Below, one piece after another: positions 18,051 through 27,391 of a stretch of DNA of 64,000 nt. Both the position numbers and the translations under genes were made by a program. The DNA comes from Chitinophaga pinensis. GTDB lineage: Bacteria > Bacteroidota > Bacteroidia > Chitinophagales > CAIOSU01. Each line of letters begins with the position of its first letter. Position 1 is the first letter of the stretch. Where the stretch lies: the NCBI GenBank assembly GCA_945901065.1, contig CAMDKI010000007.1, positions 141,714-205,713 of the forward strand, written 5' to 3'. A model generated the notes under the pieces. It was not told where the DNA came from. It did not search any database and was given only the letters and a program-made list of their open reading frames with translations.

Positions 18051-19886
18051 CTACTGCCCAGGCAACTCCCATTGCATGGGTACCCATACCGCTAAACTTT
18101 CTTGGGCATACGGGTTGAAAATAGTGCTTTCGAGATAGTATGCTTCAGGGAAAGGTACCTCGCTATTCGATAAGCAATCAATTACCTGTTGGTTTATGCC
18201 GCTATTGATATAAACAAGGGGCAAGCGTAAGTGCTCTGTTATTCGCAAATTGCTGAGGTGTATGCAACTGAAATTGCGAGAGTGCTCTGGTGATATGGCA
18301 TTCTCATCGCTGAAGTACCAGAAGGTTTCGGGTATATATCCACCCATGGCAGTTGCAGTGCCGCATAAGTCGCCTAAGGCTAATATGGGGCCACCTTTTT
18401 GGTATCCAGACTTCACGGTTGCATCTTTCAACTCCTCAAAGAAAGTGGCTGTAGGTTTATCAAACGAGATGCCGTTCAAGTACTCCAAACCATTTGCCGT
18501 GGTATTTTGCTCCGTTAGTGGGGCATTCAATCCGTAAGGGTTGTACACTTGCACCACTATATAGTTTACCCCCGAAAAAGTGATTAAAAACAGCAACATG
18601 CCAATAAATGCCTTCTTGTCTTCTTTTAACTGATAGCCCAAAAACAACATAATGACAGCAAACCAAGGGGCAAGGTAGCGCGTAAGCGTTTGAGTAGCGG
18701 TGTTGCTGCTGCCCAATAATGACATAAACGGAAGGGCTAAGAGTAAACCCAAAAGCAGCAACCACTGCCATTGCTTTTGTTGTAAAAGGTGTCTAAACAC
18801 AGGTATGCCCCAATACAGTAGTGTGAATATATGCAGGGCAATAAACCGATAATGGAATTCGCCTAAAAAACCTTGCGGAATGGTTAATGAGCAAACCAGC
18901 CAAGTAACTGTGCCTGCTGCATAAGCCATTAGGTGCTGCATAGTTTTGCTTCCCGTGTTCCTCTTGTTTAAGCTCTTGAAGGCAAAGAATGCTATCACCA
19001 ACGGGGCAATAAAATAAACGCCATTTAATACCAAATCAACATATAGGTAGCCCTTCACTATGATGTAATAAGGCTCATAAGCCAATTTGCGGAGCAACGC
19101 AACTCCTTCGTTGAGGTTGTGCAGCCATGCTGCGAAGTTTTGGTAGCTGCCAAACAACAATGCTATGAAAGCAGCAAAGCCTGCAACCGTGGCTGTTAGC
19201 ATTGCAGCAATATACCCTTTCAATTGCTTTGAAAGTACTGTAATGAAAATGAACACCCAAACTGCCAGCAAAAGGCAAGTACTAAACTTAACAACAAGCT
19301 GTGCACCCAGAAAACCTCCAATTACAAACAACAGCAACAGGCCCGTAACTTTTTTGGTACTAGATAATGATGTACCGTCTTTGAAAAACCACATCAATGA
19401 ACCAGTGACAACTAAGGTAGTAAAGTAGCTAAAATCGTTGTAGGAGAAGGCTCTTGGGTAAACCGATAAAAATGCAGCACATAAAAAGGTAAACAAAATG
19501 AACTGAATAGCCGAGATGGGAATGCGAAAAGGTACACTTGGCCTAGTAAACCAAAAGCGATGCAGGCTGTAAGCAAAGAAAATAATGCCCGTGGTTTCAA
19601 TACCTATAGCCAATAGCCTCAACGTTAGCAACCCATAATCCTTTAATGGCAAAAGTAGGGCCATTACATAGCTGTAGTAGTTGTGTGGCTCGGTTGGGTA
19701 TTGGTCATAAAAATTGAGCATGAGGATATAGAGCCCTTCATCCCAAATGTCAAAACCTTTATTGGCTCCCCAAATCTGCAGACCAAGCTTAATTGCAGCC
19801 AACAATAGCATCACCATTACCAACAACGCAGGTAGTTGGCCTGTGCCGTTTTGGTTGAGTTGCATTGCTGGGTTTTTCGCTTGCAT
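18051..19886 (-). CDS. GT-C-like polytopic membrane glycosyltransferase (PMT/GT39-like), tandem paralog
   Basis: 611 residues. After a short cytoplasmic N-terminus there is a first helix (LLVMVMLLLAAIKLGL), then an acidic loop motif KGFDIWDEGLY like that of the adjacent gene, about ten more helices and a soluble C-terminal domain of about 140 residues. The shared loop and layout point to an old duplication with the gene downstream (45-bp gap). GT-C enzymes of this shape transfer sugars from polyprenyl phosphate on the periplasmic face. The start ATG at 19886 could be replaced by another at 19865 with no effect on the membrane core. First gene of the leftward operon ending at 14676. Confidence 0.75.
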   Translation of the reverse strand: MQAKNPAMQLNQNGTGQLPALLVMVMLLLAAIKLGLQIWGANKGFDIWDEGLYILMLNFYDQYPTEPHNYYSYVMALLLPLKDYGLLTLRLLAIGIETTGIIFFAYSLHRFWFTRPSVPFRIPISAIQFILFTFLCAAFLSVYPRAFSYNDFSYFTTLVVTGSLMWFFKDGTSLSSTKKVTGLLLLFVIGGFLGAQLVVKFSTCLLLAVWVFIFITVLSKQLKGYIAAMLTATVAGFAAFIALLFGSYQNFAAWLHNLNEGVALLRKLAYEPYYIIVKGYLYVDLVLNGVYFIAPLVIAFFAFKSLNKRNTGSKTMQHLMAYAAGTVTWLVCSLTIPQGFLGEFHYRFIALHIFTLLYWGIPVFRHLLQQKQWQWLLLLGLLLALPFMSLLGSSNTATQTLTRYLAPWFAVIMLFLGYQLKEDKKAFIGMLLFLITFSGVNYIVVQVYNPYGLNAPLTEQNTTANGLEYLNGISFDKPTATFFEELKDATVKSGYQKGGPILALGDLCGTATAMGGYIPETFWYFSDENAISPEHSRNFSCIHLSNLRITEHLRLPLVYINSGINQQVIDCLSNSEVPFPEAYYLESTIFNPYAQESLAVWVPMQWELPGQ

Positions 19887-19929
19887 TTCGTGAAAATAAG
19901 CAATTGGGCGGTTAGCTTTGTATTTTGGT

Positions 19930-19937
19930 TATCTTTG
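19930..19937 (+). promoter_or_regulatory. Possible -7 promoter element
   Basis: TATCTTTG fits TAnnTTTG exactly and lies 47 nt before the ATG at 19985 in the divergent gap. A -33 candidate (ATTG at 19903-19906) is 23 bp away, a little too far, so this is weak. Confidence 0.3.
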
Positions 19938-19984
19938 GCAAAGCGGGTTTTTATATTTGTTGAAGTACTCGTGCCCAAGCAACT

Positions 19985-21673
19985 ATGGTAGCAGCTTTCA
20001 AACCGTCTTCCGTTACACTCAAGGTGTTTTGCTTATTCTTGCTATTTTTTGGTTTGCTGTTTGTGCAGTTTCCACTAGCAGGTTCACTGCCGGGCTATGT
20101 TGATACTTGGCTTTACCTTGCGCTATTCAACGATTATGGTAATCATATTGGAAGCTTTTTTACTGGTGAGGCGTTAGGTCACTGCCTTTATCCTGCAGGT
20201 GCCCCATATGCATATTTAGAGCCTTCCTTTGCTTCTGCGGCCTTCTTTTTGCTTTTTAAGTTGCTTCGGTTCGATGATTTATGGGCGTATTATGGCTTTT
20301 TGGTAAGCATATTTACCCTAAATGCCACTGCTGCTTTTGTATTGGCCCGCCAATATTTAAAGCAGCTAGTGCCGGCAATATTTACAGCATTGGCTTTCGC
20401 CGCAAGTAGCTTTGCGTTTGGCAATATTGAGAATCAGAACACCCTCACCTACTTTCCAGCCATTATCTGTGTCTATCATTTTAGGGAGTATTTATTGCAG
20501 CGCAACAGTATTAACCTCATTTTGGCAATGGTTGTGGGCGGTTTGCAGATATATTTTGGCACCTATACTTTTATCTTCCAGTCGTTTGTGCTGCTGATTA
20601 TTGGGTTGGTGCATTACCGCGAGGTGTTTTTGGCTAATGGTTGGGTAAAAGTGTTACTGGCCTTACCAGTTTATGTATTGTTGGCTTTGCCATATATGGT
20701 CATGTATTTGTCGAACCCCGAGTTGAACGATTTTTACAATCCTTCGCGTGGCGACATGAGTGCCCTTGAGGCCTTGAGCTTAAATGTAAACGACCTTTAC
20801 CGTGTGCTGCCCAATAACCTGCTTTATGGCATTCAACATGATTTGCCACAGATATTTGTCTATAACCTAAGGTCGGCATCACTAGGGTTTACCTTTTATT
20901 TCTTAGCCATTATGGGTATTTTGGCTCGCCCATCATTCCGATGGGAGGTCGTTATTATAGCCCTGGTTTCGTTCGTTATTGCCTTGGGCCCATACATTAC
21001 CATTGATGGGCAATTGATCACCATGCCTATGGGCTGGCTATATCAGGTAACTGATTTGGGGGCCTTTATGCGTCACTCGGCGCGGATGTTTTTTATCACT
21101 AGCCTTATGCTGGGGCTGTTTGCAGGATATGGTATCATGGCCATTGCTGCCCGAACCAGGATGCCTGCGCTCTTAGTTTTGTTAATGGCTGGAGGGATGT
21201 TTATAATCGAAAATATTCCTTTTCCATTCGAGAAATACGAATCGAGCCAGTTTATTGTTGATGGCAACCCGTACCCAGAAGTTGTAAGCAGCGATAGCTT
21301 GGCTGTTGTGCTTGATTTGCCTTCTACGCTTAATTTTGATAACGATGATTTGGGCAAACCGTTCAATCAATTTTCTCGCGAATATATTTACATGTACTGG
21401 CAGAGCAAGCATATGCAACATAGCCTCAATGGCGCTGTGGCTTTCTTTCCACCGCAGCGTTTGACCAATGCAAACTTGACCGAAAAATTGCCAAATGACG
21501 ACGCATTGCGCGAAGTGGTATTCAGTAATGGTGTAAACTACATTGTATATCACACTAGGTTAGAGCTATCTGGCGAAGTTTCTTCGCTGGACTTGTTGAA
21601 CAATACTGAGTATCTTGAACGGATAGCTATTACTGATAGCTATCAGATATTTAAGGTTATAGCCCGAAATTGA
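19985..21673 (+). CDS. Polytopic membrane protein of the YfhO/GT-C-like type
   Basis: 562 residues, about twelve helices, with an aspartate-containing first loop (GSLPGYVDTWLYLALF) and a soluble C-terminal third. A protein of exactly the same length is encoded at 27392, and both keep matching blocks: VDTWLYLA versus TDSWFYVG, LYPAGAPY versus LYPSGPGF, LGPYITI versus VGPCIHV, and FSREYIYMYWQSKH versus FSREYIYMFWQTKH. The conserved FSREYIYM-W block in the soluble tail is the strongest shared signature. General topology suggests a sugar or glycerol-phosphate transferase such as YfhO. It heads a tight rightward run of five genes (19985-25669). Confidence 0.7.
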   Translation: MVAAFKPSSVTLKVFCLFLLFFGLLFVQFPLAGSLPGYVDTWLYLALFNDYGNHIGSFFTGEALGHCLYPAGAPYAYLEPSFASAAFFLLFKLLRFDDLWAYYGFLVSIFTLNATAAFVLARQYLKQLVPAIFTALAFAASSFAFGNIENQNTLTYFPAIICVYHFREYLLQRNSINLILAMVVGGLQIYFGTYTFIFQSFVLLIIGLVHYREVFLANGWVKVLLALPVYVLLALPYMVMYLSNPELNDFYNPSRGDMSALEALSLNVNDLYRVLPNNLLYGIQHDLPQIFVYNLRSASLGFTFYFLAIMGILARPSFRWEVVIIALVSFVIALGPYITIDGQLITMPMGWLYQVTDLGAFMRHSARMFFITSLMLGLFAGYGIMAIAARTRMPALLVLLMAGGMFIIENIPFPFEKYESSQFIVDGNPYPEVVSSDSLAVVLDLPSTLNFDNDDLGKPFNQFSREYIYMYWQSKHMQHSLNGAVAFFPPQRLTNANLTEKLPNDDALREVVFSNGVNYIVYHTRLELSGEVSSLDLLNNTEYLERIAITDSYQIFKVIARN

Positions 21674-21725
21674 CCACGAAGCCTTATTTTTAATATCTAT
21701 TGTTGAACAGTGTAACCCACCCATA

Positions 21726-22451
21726 TTGAAAGCATTAGTTACCGGAGCATCTAAAGGCATTGGTATGGCACTGGTTCGTGAACTGGTGCATGCGGGGCAC
21801 GAAGTGTGGGGTATAGCTCGCTCGGGCAATACTTTGCAATCGTTGAAAGATGAGCTGGGCGATAAGTTTAATTACATAGCTGCTGATTTAACGAGCGATA
21901 AAGGCTTAGAGACCATTATTTCGGCGCTAGACGGGGCAGCCTTTTTTCCGAAGAAGGTATTTTTAGTAGCAGGGGTTTATAGCACTGATGACGAAACTTT
22001 CAATACGCCCCAGCACCGGCAAATGATGCTGGATTGTAACTATACCGCACCAGTAAAACTATACGATTTATTGGTGCTAAGGGCCCATTCACCAGCTTGT
22101 TTTGTGGCTATATCATCCATATTTGCGTTGTTGCCCGATCCGCTAAATCCATCATACGCTGCTGCGAAAACGGAATTGGCTGACTTTTTTATCCAAGTAA
22201 ATGGTAACGGCGGTATCGAAACCAAGGTGGTATATCTGGGGCCCGTAAATACTGCCATTAACCGATATGCGAAGCGTAAAAAGAGCCTTATGGCCATTGA
22301 GCCCACCCAGGTGGCCCGATTTTTAAGTCATTTGCCCAAAAAAACGGGAGTTACCCATATTTATCCATTTAGTAGCAGTGTTATTTACCAAATTTTGCGC
22401 TACCTTCCCAATAGCATGTACACCGCCTTAATGAACAAAGCCCGCCGTTGA
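21726..22451 (+). CDS. Short-chain dehydrogenase/reductase
   Basis: 241 residues, classical SDR length. NAD(P) motif TGASKGIG at residues 6-13; catalytic Ser in AISSIFALL and the YAAAK pair (Tyr, Lys) follow at the expected distance. No ATG fits the start: the Rossmann strand MKALVTG begins with TTG, and an ATG-start would cut into the fold. The gene overlaps the following GT2 gene by one base (TGATG), a coupled junction. The substrate may be a lipid or sugar intermediate of the glycan pathway, since both neighbours are membrane or glycosyltransferase genes, but a general metabolic role is possible. Confidence 0.85.
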   Translation: MKALVTGASKGIGMALVRELVHAGHEVWGIARSGNTLQSLKDELGDKFNYIAADLTSDKGLETIISALDGAAFFPKKVFLVAGVYSTDDETFNTPQHRQMMLDCNYTAPVKLYDLLVLRAHSPACFVAISSIFALLPDPLNPSYAAAKTELADFFIQVNGNGGIETKVVYLGPVNTAINRYAKRKKSLMAIEPTQVARFLSHLPKKTGVTHIYPFSSSVIYQILRYLPNSMYTALMNKARR

Positions 22452-23179
22452 TGCCCCATTCAGTTACATCTGTGCCCGAATTGTCGGTAGTAGTACTTTG
22501 CTACCGAGCAGGTTATTACATTAAAGATTTTGTAGCACAGCTTGAAAAAGAGCTGGAAGACGATCAAATTGATTACGAACTGATTTTGGTGGCCAATTAC
22601 GACACGGGAAGCACTGACAATACCCCAACTATAGTAACCCAAATGGTTGAAAACAAGCCAAGGTTTAGGGTGGTGTCGAAAGAAAAGAAGGGCCGTATGG
22701 GTTGGGATATGCGCTCTGGACTTGAAAGTGCTAGGGGCAAGCACATAGCAGTAATTGACGGAGATGGGCAAATGCCTATTAGCGATGTGGTGAAAGTATA
22801 CCGTATGCTGCATGCTGGCAATTACGATTTGGTGAAAACATACCGTGCTCAACGCCACGATGGTTATTACCGAACTGCCTTATCGTCTGTTTACAATTTG
22901 CTTTTTAAAGTGTTGTACATGCCGGGTTACCCATTGCATGATATCAATTCCAAGCCTAAAGTAATGACAAGAGAGTGTTATGAAAAATTTAACCTCGTTT
23001 CGAGCGACTGGTTTACTGATGCGGAGATAATGATTGAGGCCTTGAACAACAAACTTAAAATAGGGGAGTTATCTACCATTTTTTATGAAAATGAGCGCCG
23101 CAAAACATTAGTAGGTTACGACACGGTAGTAGAGTTTATCTATAACTTATTTTATTACCGTTTTTTTAAAAAGAAATAA
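22451..23179 (+). CDS. GT2 family glycosyltransferase
   Basis: 242 residues from the ATG at 22451, which overlaps the stop of the SDR gene by one base. GT-A fold landmarks: ELSVVVLCYRAGYYIKDFV at the N-terminus, the nucleotide-binding NYDTGSTDNT, and the DxD-type motif VIDGDGQMPISD near residue 102. No membrane helix at the C-terminus, unlike the GT2 at 5595; the end is basic (YYRFFKKK), suggesting peripheral membrane attachment. Similar proteins transfer a sugar to a lipid carrier or growing glycan in the cytoplasm. The donor is not predictable. Confidence 0.85.
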   Translation: MPHSVTSVPELSVVVLCYRAGYYIKDFVAQLEKELEDDQIDYELILVANYDTGSTDNTPTIVTQMVENKPRFRVVSKEKKGRMGWDMRSGLESARGKHIAVIDGDGQMPISDVVKVYRMLHAGNYDLVKTYRAQRHDGYYRTALSSVYNLLFKVLYMPGYPLHDINSKPKVMTRECYEKFNLVSSDWFTDAEIMIEALNNKLKIGELSTIFYENERRKTLVGYDTVVEFIYNLFYYRFFKKK

Positions 23180-23180
23180 G

Positions 23181-24557
23181 TTGACCAATAGAATCAATTC
23201 ATGGGTTTTTGTCATCAACCTTGCCTTCTCGGTTTTGATATGGGCGTACGTCTTTTTTTTAATGCCGGTTTCTATTTTATCTAGGCTGGTTATGAGTTTT
23301 GTGCTGGTTTCGGCCTTAGCACAAGTGTGGCTTTTTAGGTCGGATAGTGCAACGGTACAAAAGCGATATTTTTATATTATAATGTTGCACGTGTTATATC
23401 TTTTTGCCGAAGTGCTGGTTTACGTGCTGTTTACATTAAACGTGGTGCGCACCGATGCCCAATTTTTAGATAACAGGTTTGAAGCAAACACCAAACCTTG
23501 GGCACAATACGATAGTGTTATTGGCTACAGGGGCATTCCGGGTAGTTTTAGGAACGTAAAGTGCAGCAACGGGGCACTAGAGTATGATCACATATCGCAT
23601 ATCAATAATCAAGGTTGGTTTAGCAGCACTGACTATATTCCTCAGAAAAGAGCTGGTATAAAAAGATATGCTGTTTTAGGGGATTCTTTTTCAGCAGGGT
23701 TTAATGTTGCAAATGCCTGGCCCGATTTGGTCATGGGTATGTTGGATTCTGTTGAGCTATACAATTTTGCTTTAGAAGGAATCGGCATAAACAATTGGTA
23801 CCGAATCTATTTCAATGAAATATTGAAGTACGAGTTTGATGGGCTTATAATTGCCACCAGCAATGAGCGGTTTGGCATCTCAGACTTGGATAGGAAGCTT
23901 ATGATTATGCATGCTGCCAACGAGGCAACCTTAATAGGTCAGTATGATACCATGCCACTACCCGAATATTTTTACCGCCAGTTACCGCAAATGACCAGGG
24001 GTTACACCTTGATCCCTGACAATGAAATGGATGAGGTTATCTGTACTTACCAACCGAATTGTAACAGAAAATTCGCACTTCAACCGATTGATTTGTATTT
24101 CTTGCACACTTCCATTCTTATCTTTAAGCAATTGGGGACCTATTTTAAGCTGGAACATGATTTTGAAGCCCATAAGCTCAAAGTTGCCGAACAGTTTCCG
24201 GAGAATAAGAAAGTGACAAGTTTGGTTGATTTAAAACAAAAATACCTATACATAAACCTGCTTGAACAAATTGTTGTGCATTGCCAGCAAACCGGTAAAG
24301 AAGTAATACTTGCGGGCATACCAGATGTATCGGGTGTAAGAGATACGGCATGGGCTAACCGCACTCATGCTGAAATGCAAGTGCTTGCCCAATCGTTCAA
24401 TATCTCATATTTTAATGGGTTTAGCTGCTTCAACGGCATGCCTCAAGAGGACGCTGAACAATACTACTATCAATACGATTTGCACTGGAATCAAAAAGGG
24501 GCCATTTTGTTTGGGGAGCGTTTTTCTTCTTGGCTCAAAAAACAAAGCCCTCTGTAA
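23181..24557 (+). CDS. Membrane-anchored SGNH/GDSL hydrolase-like protein
   Basis: 458 residues starting at a TTG directly after the previous stop; the next in-frame Met is at residue 28, inside the first helix. Two or three N-terminal helices (residues about 8-90) anchor an extracytoplasmic SGNH domain. Block I is VLGDSFSAGF with the nucleophile Ser169; the C-terminal catalytic pair is YDLHWNQKG (Asp433, His435). Such proteins add or remove acyl groups on carbohydrates (AlgX/AlgJ, PatB-like). It is followed with a TAATG overlap by a second SGNH gene. Together they may O-acylate the glycan made by this region; the direction of the reaction is unknown. Confidence 0.8.
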   Translation: MTNRINSWVFVINLAFSVLIWAYVFFLMPVSILSRLVMSFVLVSALAQVWLFRSDSATVQKRYFYIIMLHVLYLFAEVLVYVLFTLNVVRTDAQFLDNRFEANTKPWAQYDSVIGYRGIPGSFRNVKCSNGALEYDHISHINNQGWFSSTDYIPQKRAGIKRYAVLGDSFSAGFNVANAWPDLVMGMLDSVELYNFALEGIGINNWYRIYFNEILKYEFDGLIIATSNERFGISDLDRKLMIMHAANEATLIGQYDTMPLPEYFYRQLPQMTRGYTLIPDNEMDEVICTYQPNCNRKFALQPIDLYFLHTSILIFKQLGTYFKLEHDFEAHKLKVAEQFPENKKVTSLVDLKQKYLYINLLEQIVVHCQQTGKEVILAGIPDVSGVRDTAWANRTHAEMQVLAQSFNISYFNGFSCFNGMPQEDAEQYYYQYDLHWNQKGAILFGERFSSWLKKQSPL

Positions 24558-25669
24558 TGAAAAGAAATGCTTTCCTTCTTGTTTTAATAGCTTTAACGGG
24601 CATACTGCTTTACGGTGTTTGGTTTGCTTACTTATGGCAAGTTTCTATGCCCATTTACCATTTTACAAAGGAAGCCAATAGCTATACTTCTAGTTTATAT
24701 GCCGCTGATGAAAGCTTGGGCCATACCATGATAACCAATACCCAAGGGCATTATATTTGGGGCCATGGCGACTCAGTGGAAATAAAAACAGATAGTAGGG
24801 GTTTTAGGATAAGGTCGGGCATTGCGCCCGCCGAGGGGGGGCTGCTGTTTTTAGGCGATTCATTTACACTTTGTGAGGAGTTGGATTATAGCCAATCGTA
24901 TCCGTATTTAATCGGGGATGTCCTATGTCAGCCAGTTCAGAATGCTGCTGTGAGCGGTTATGGCTATGCTCAAATGATTTTAAAGGCGCGCACTTATATT
25001 AAGCAGGTACAGCCTAGTGCTGTGGTTTTCCAAGTGTCGCCATGGTTAGCCGAACGAGCTGTAACGCCTTATATGCCGGCCTTGTTTTTCAAAGTTCCCT
25101 CACCTTACTACAATCAAAGCGGTGCAATTGTTCCTCCTTTGTATAACACCCCAATTTTTGAGCTTACTCAAAATCGCTTACTCGATAAGTATAGGCAAAG
25201 CCCGATATCATTTTTTGATAAGTTTGAGTTTGTTTGGCATTTTGCACGCTTGGTCTTCCAGAAACAATATTGGGAAGAATTGAAACTCAACTTTTCTTTT
25301 GCAAGCGATAATGCAATCCCTTTAAACACTGCTGAAAAGGCCACCGCTTTGGCAGTAGAGGAAATAATCTCGCTTAGCCAAGACCGTAAATTGGTGCTCT
25401 TGGTGATGGGGTTTGAAAAAGACCAAATTGGACGATTTGGACAACTTTTCTCGCAAGTATTGAACGAAAATGTATTGTTGGTAGATGCCGATGAAGTGCT
25501 TTGGGCGCAACCAAGCATTACCGATAAAAGTGCATACGAGCGTGCATATTGTTTTTGGCACGGCAACCCACCAGTGCTAGTTGATTATCATTTCAATGCC
25601 CATGCAAATCAACTGATAAAGCAAGCCATGCAACAAGCGCTAGGTCCGCAGCTTTCGGCTTGCCATTAG
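24557..25669 (+). CDS. Second membrane-anchored SGNH/GDSL hydrolase-like protein
   Basis: 370 residues from the ATG at 24557, whose A is the last base of the preceding stop (TAATG). One N-terminal helix (about residues 6-28) precedes an SGNH domain: FLGDSFTLCEE (Ser102) and the C-terminal VDYHFNAHAN (Asp343, His345). The domain boundaries match the gene just upstream but the sequences have diverged widely, so the pair probably differ in substrate. Translational coupling suggests they are made in equal amounts. A role in O-acetylation or deacylation of surface glycan is inferred. The stop codon overlaps that of the convergent ASST gene by 3 bp. Confidence 0.8.
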   Translation: MKRNAFLLVLIALTGILLYGVWFAYLWQVSMPIYHFTKEANSYTSSLYAADESLGHTMITNTQGHYIWGHGDSVEIKTDSRGFRIRSGIAPAEGGLLFLGDSFTLCEELDYSQSYPYLIGDVLCQPVQNAAVSGYGYAQMILKARTYIKQVQPSAVVFQVSPWLAERAVTPYMPALFFKVPSPYYNQSGAIVPPLYNTPIFELTQNRLLDKYRQSPISFFDKFEFVWHFARLVFQKQYWEELKLNFSFASDNAIPLNTAEKATALAVEEIISLSQDRKLVLLVMGFEKDQIGRFGQLFSQVLNENVLLVDADEVLWAQPSITDKSAYERAYCFWHGNPPVLVDYHFNAHANQLIKQAMQQALGPQLSACH

Positions 25670-27369
25670 TGCATTACCAAAAATTTAAATCGCTTAACCA
25701 GCTTGCCTTCTGAGCTAGTAACTACACCTATATAACTGCCATTCGGTAGTTCGGCAACATTTATTGGGTCACCCTCAACAGCTAATGGTTGGCTAAAAAC
25801 AACAGCCCCTAAAGCGTTATACAGCGTTATATGCTCTTGGCCTGAATGACCATAATTTGCCAATGTAATACTGTTTTGTGCAGGATTCGGGTACCATTTA
25901 AATTGAATTGACGGCTCAAACGGGTTAAAAATGGAAGTTGTATCGGTAGTGGTGTCAGGCACAAAACACGGGTTCGATAAGTCTTCAATCGTTTTCATCC
26001 GAGAGCCAAAATAACCTTTCTCGTCAAAGTTGCTCACCATTACATAATAGTTGCCCAATTGGTTTACGGTTATGGTTTGTGTGGTGTCTCCAGTATTCCA
26101 CAAATAGTTACCATATCCAGCTGTTGCGGTAAGCGTTGTTGCCCCTTGAGAGGTATCACAGGTAATTGCTGGCCTCAATGCTTCCAAACTCCAAATAGGG
26201 GTGCGCTTGTAAGCCTTGTATGCAAAATAGTCTTGCGGCCAATCAAATTCCGAAACTAGGTCGCCATCATAGGTTACTTCAACAATGTCATTCTCGAAAC
26301 CTGGGTTATATCCTGCCCCCCAATTGATAATGCTATTACCATTAGTTCCAATTCTATCCATACTGCCTAGTGAGTAGCTAAACCTGCTGGTATCATTAGC
26401 GTACTCCCAAACATTGGTGGCGGTCATATTGGCTATGTTCAGTTCATATTCAATCCCTCTTGGTCTGGGTGTTGTGCCCAGTTCGCTATTGTCGTATAAG
26501 GTCAAATTGCCATTGGGCAATATAGTACAATGGTGCTGGGTGGTAAATGGCTGAGCATCGTTTACAAAAGTAAAATCGTTGCTTTTTCCTCCCAAGCGCC
26601 AAACAATGCTCGAGTCGGCGCGGTTTATTTTGGTTATTTCGTTAAAAAACCGGAGCGACATGAGTATGTTTCCATCCAAATCAATGGTCAGTGCATTTGG
26701 GTGGCCAAAATCAAGAAAATCCGGGTCCAAGAAAAAATAAGTATTTACATCTGCAAAGGTGTAATACTCCAATCCGTGCCAGCCAAACACTACATTTCTG
26801 CTCGCATCAAGCTCTTGTATAACTGGCGCAACAACAGTACCATTGGCCAAACCCGGAAAGCCATCGTCGGTGGTGAGCGAGCGCAGGTCCATTATTTTTT
26901 CCTCAAGGCAAAGGATCAAGTAGTTACCATTTTCGAGTATAAGCATGTCGTGCCCATCGGTTTTAAGACCATTGGCACATTCTACCGAGTCGATAATGGT
27001 AAAGGTTGAATCCATTACCATGTACTTACCCTTGTCTGTAAGTTCGTCATATCTGTAGTACGACATTAAGCCGTTGTCATAAACTCTAATGTCTGCAAGT
27101 AAACCTTGGCCCAATGTGCGTTCCTTAACAAAAGCCGGGGCTCCATCCTCATCAATAATTAAAATAGTGGAAGGGAAGTTGGCCGCCAACGAAAACCGAT
27201 AAGAGCCAATAAAAGTATAGCCAGCCACGGGCCTTTTATGCTCAGTAAAGGTATAGCTTGGGCCAACTGGTAAGGTAAAATTTCTAATGGTTTGCGCTAG
27301 CAGTGCACTGTGGCTAAAAATCGCCACGTGCAACATGATGATAAATAATTGCTTCAATTTGTGTGGCAT
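25666..27369 (-). CDS. Arylsulfotransferase (ASST)-family secreted protein with T9SS type A sorting domain
   Basis: 567 residues with a signal peptide (cleavage after LLAQ, about residue 26). The ASST beta-propeller shows its usual landmarks: GHDMLILENGNYL, ILMSLRFFNEITKI, IVWRLGG and TQHHCTILPNGNLTLYDN with the conserved His-His. An Ig-like stretch (about 405-455) follows, then a T9SS type A domain of about 75 residues (WYPNPAQNSITL... ending GKLVKRFKFLV). The protein should cross the outer membrane by the Por system. Known ASST enzymes move sulfate between phenols; Bacteroidota members are mostly untested, so the activity is open. Divergent from 27392 with only 22 bp between starts. Confidence 0.85.
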   Translation of the reverse strand: MPHKLKQLFIIMLHVAIFSHSALLAQTIRNFTLPVGPSYTFTEHKRPVAGYTFIGSYRFSLAANFPSTILIIDEDGAPAFVKERTLGQGLLADIRVYDNGLMSYYRYDELTDKGKYMVMDSTFTIIDSVECANGLKTDGHDMLILENGNYLILCLEEKIMDLRSLTTDDGFPGLANGTVVAPVIQELDASRNVVFGWHGLEYYTFADVNTYFFLDPDFLDFGHPNALTIDLDGNILMSLRFFNEITKINRADSSIVWRLGGKSNDFTFVNDAQPFTTQHHCTILPNGNLTLYDNSELGTTPRPRGIEYELNIANMTATNVWEYANDTSRFSYSLGSMDRIGTNGNSIINWGAGYNPGFENDIVEVTYDGDLVSEFDWPQDYFAYKAYKRTPIWSLEALRPAITCDTSQGATTLTATAGYGNYLWNTGDTTQTITVNQLGNYYVMVSNFDEKGYFGSRMKTIEDLSNPCFVPDTTTDTTSIFNPFEPSIQFKWYPNPAQNSITLANYGHSGQEHITLYNALGAVVFSQPLAVEGDPINVAELPNGSYIGVVTSSEGKLVKRFKFLVMH

Positions 27370-27391
27370 TTGGGTATTTTAGCAATTCCAA

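Noticed and set aside
16266..19886. Long frames on the plus strand across the minus-strand GT-C genes, one of 174 residues at 17305
   Set aside because: Their translations are polar, low-complexity mirrors of hydrophobic codons, without signal or domain, while the minus-strand frames are full-length membrane proteins.
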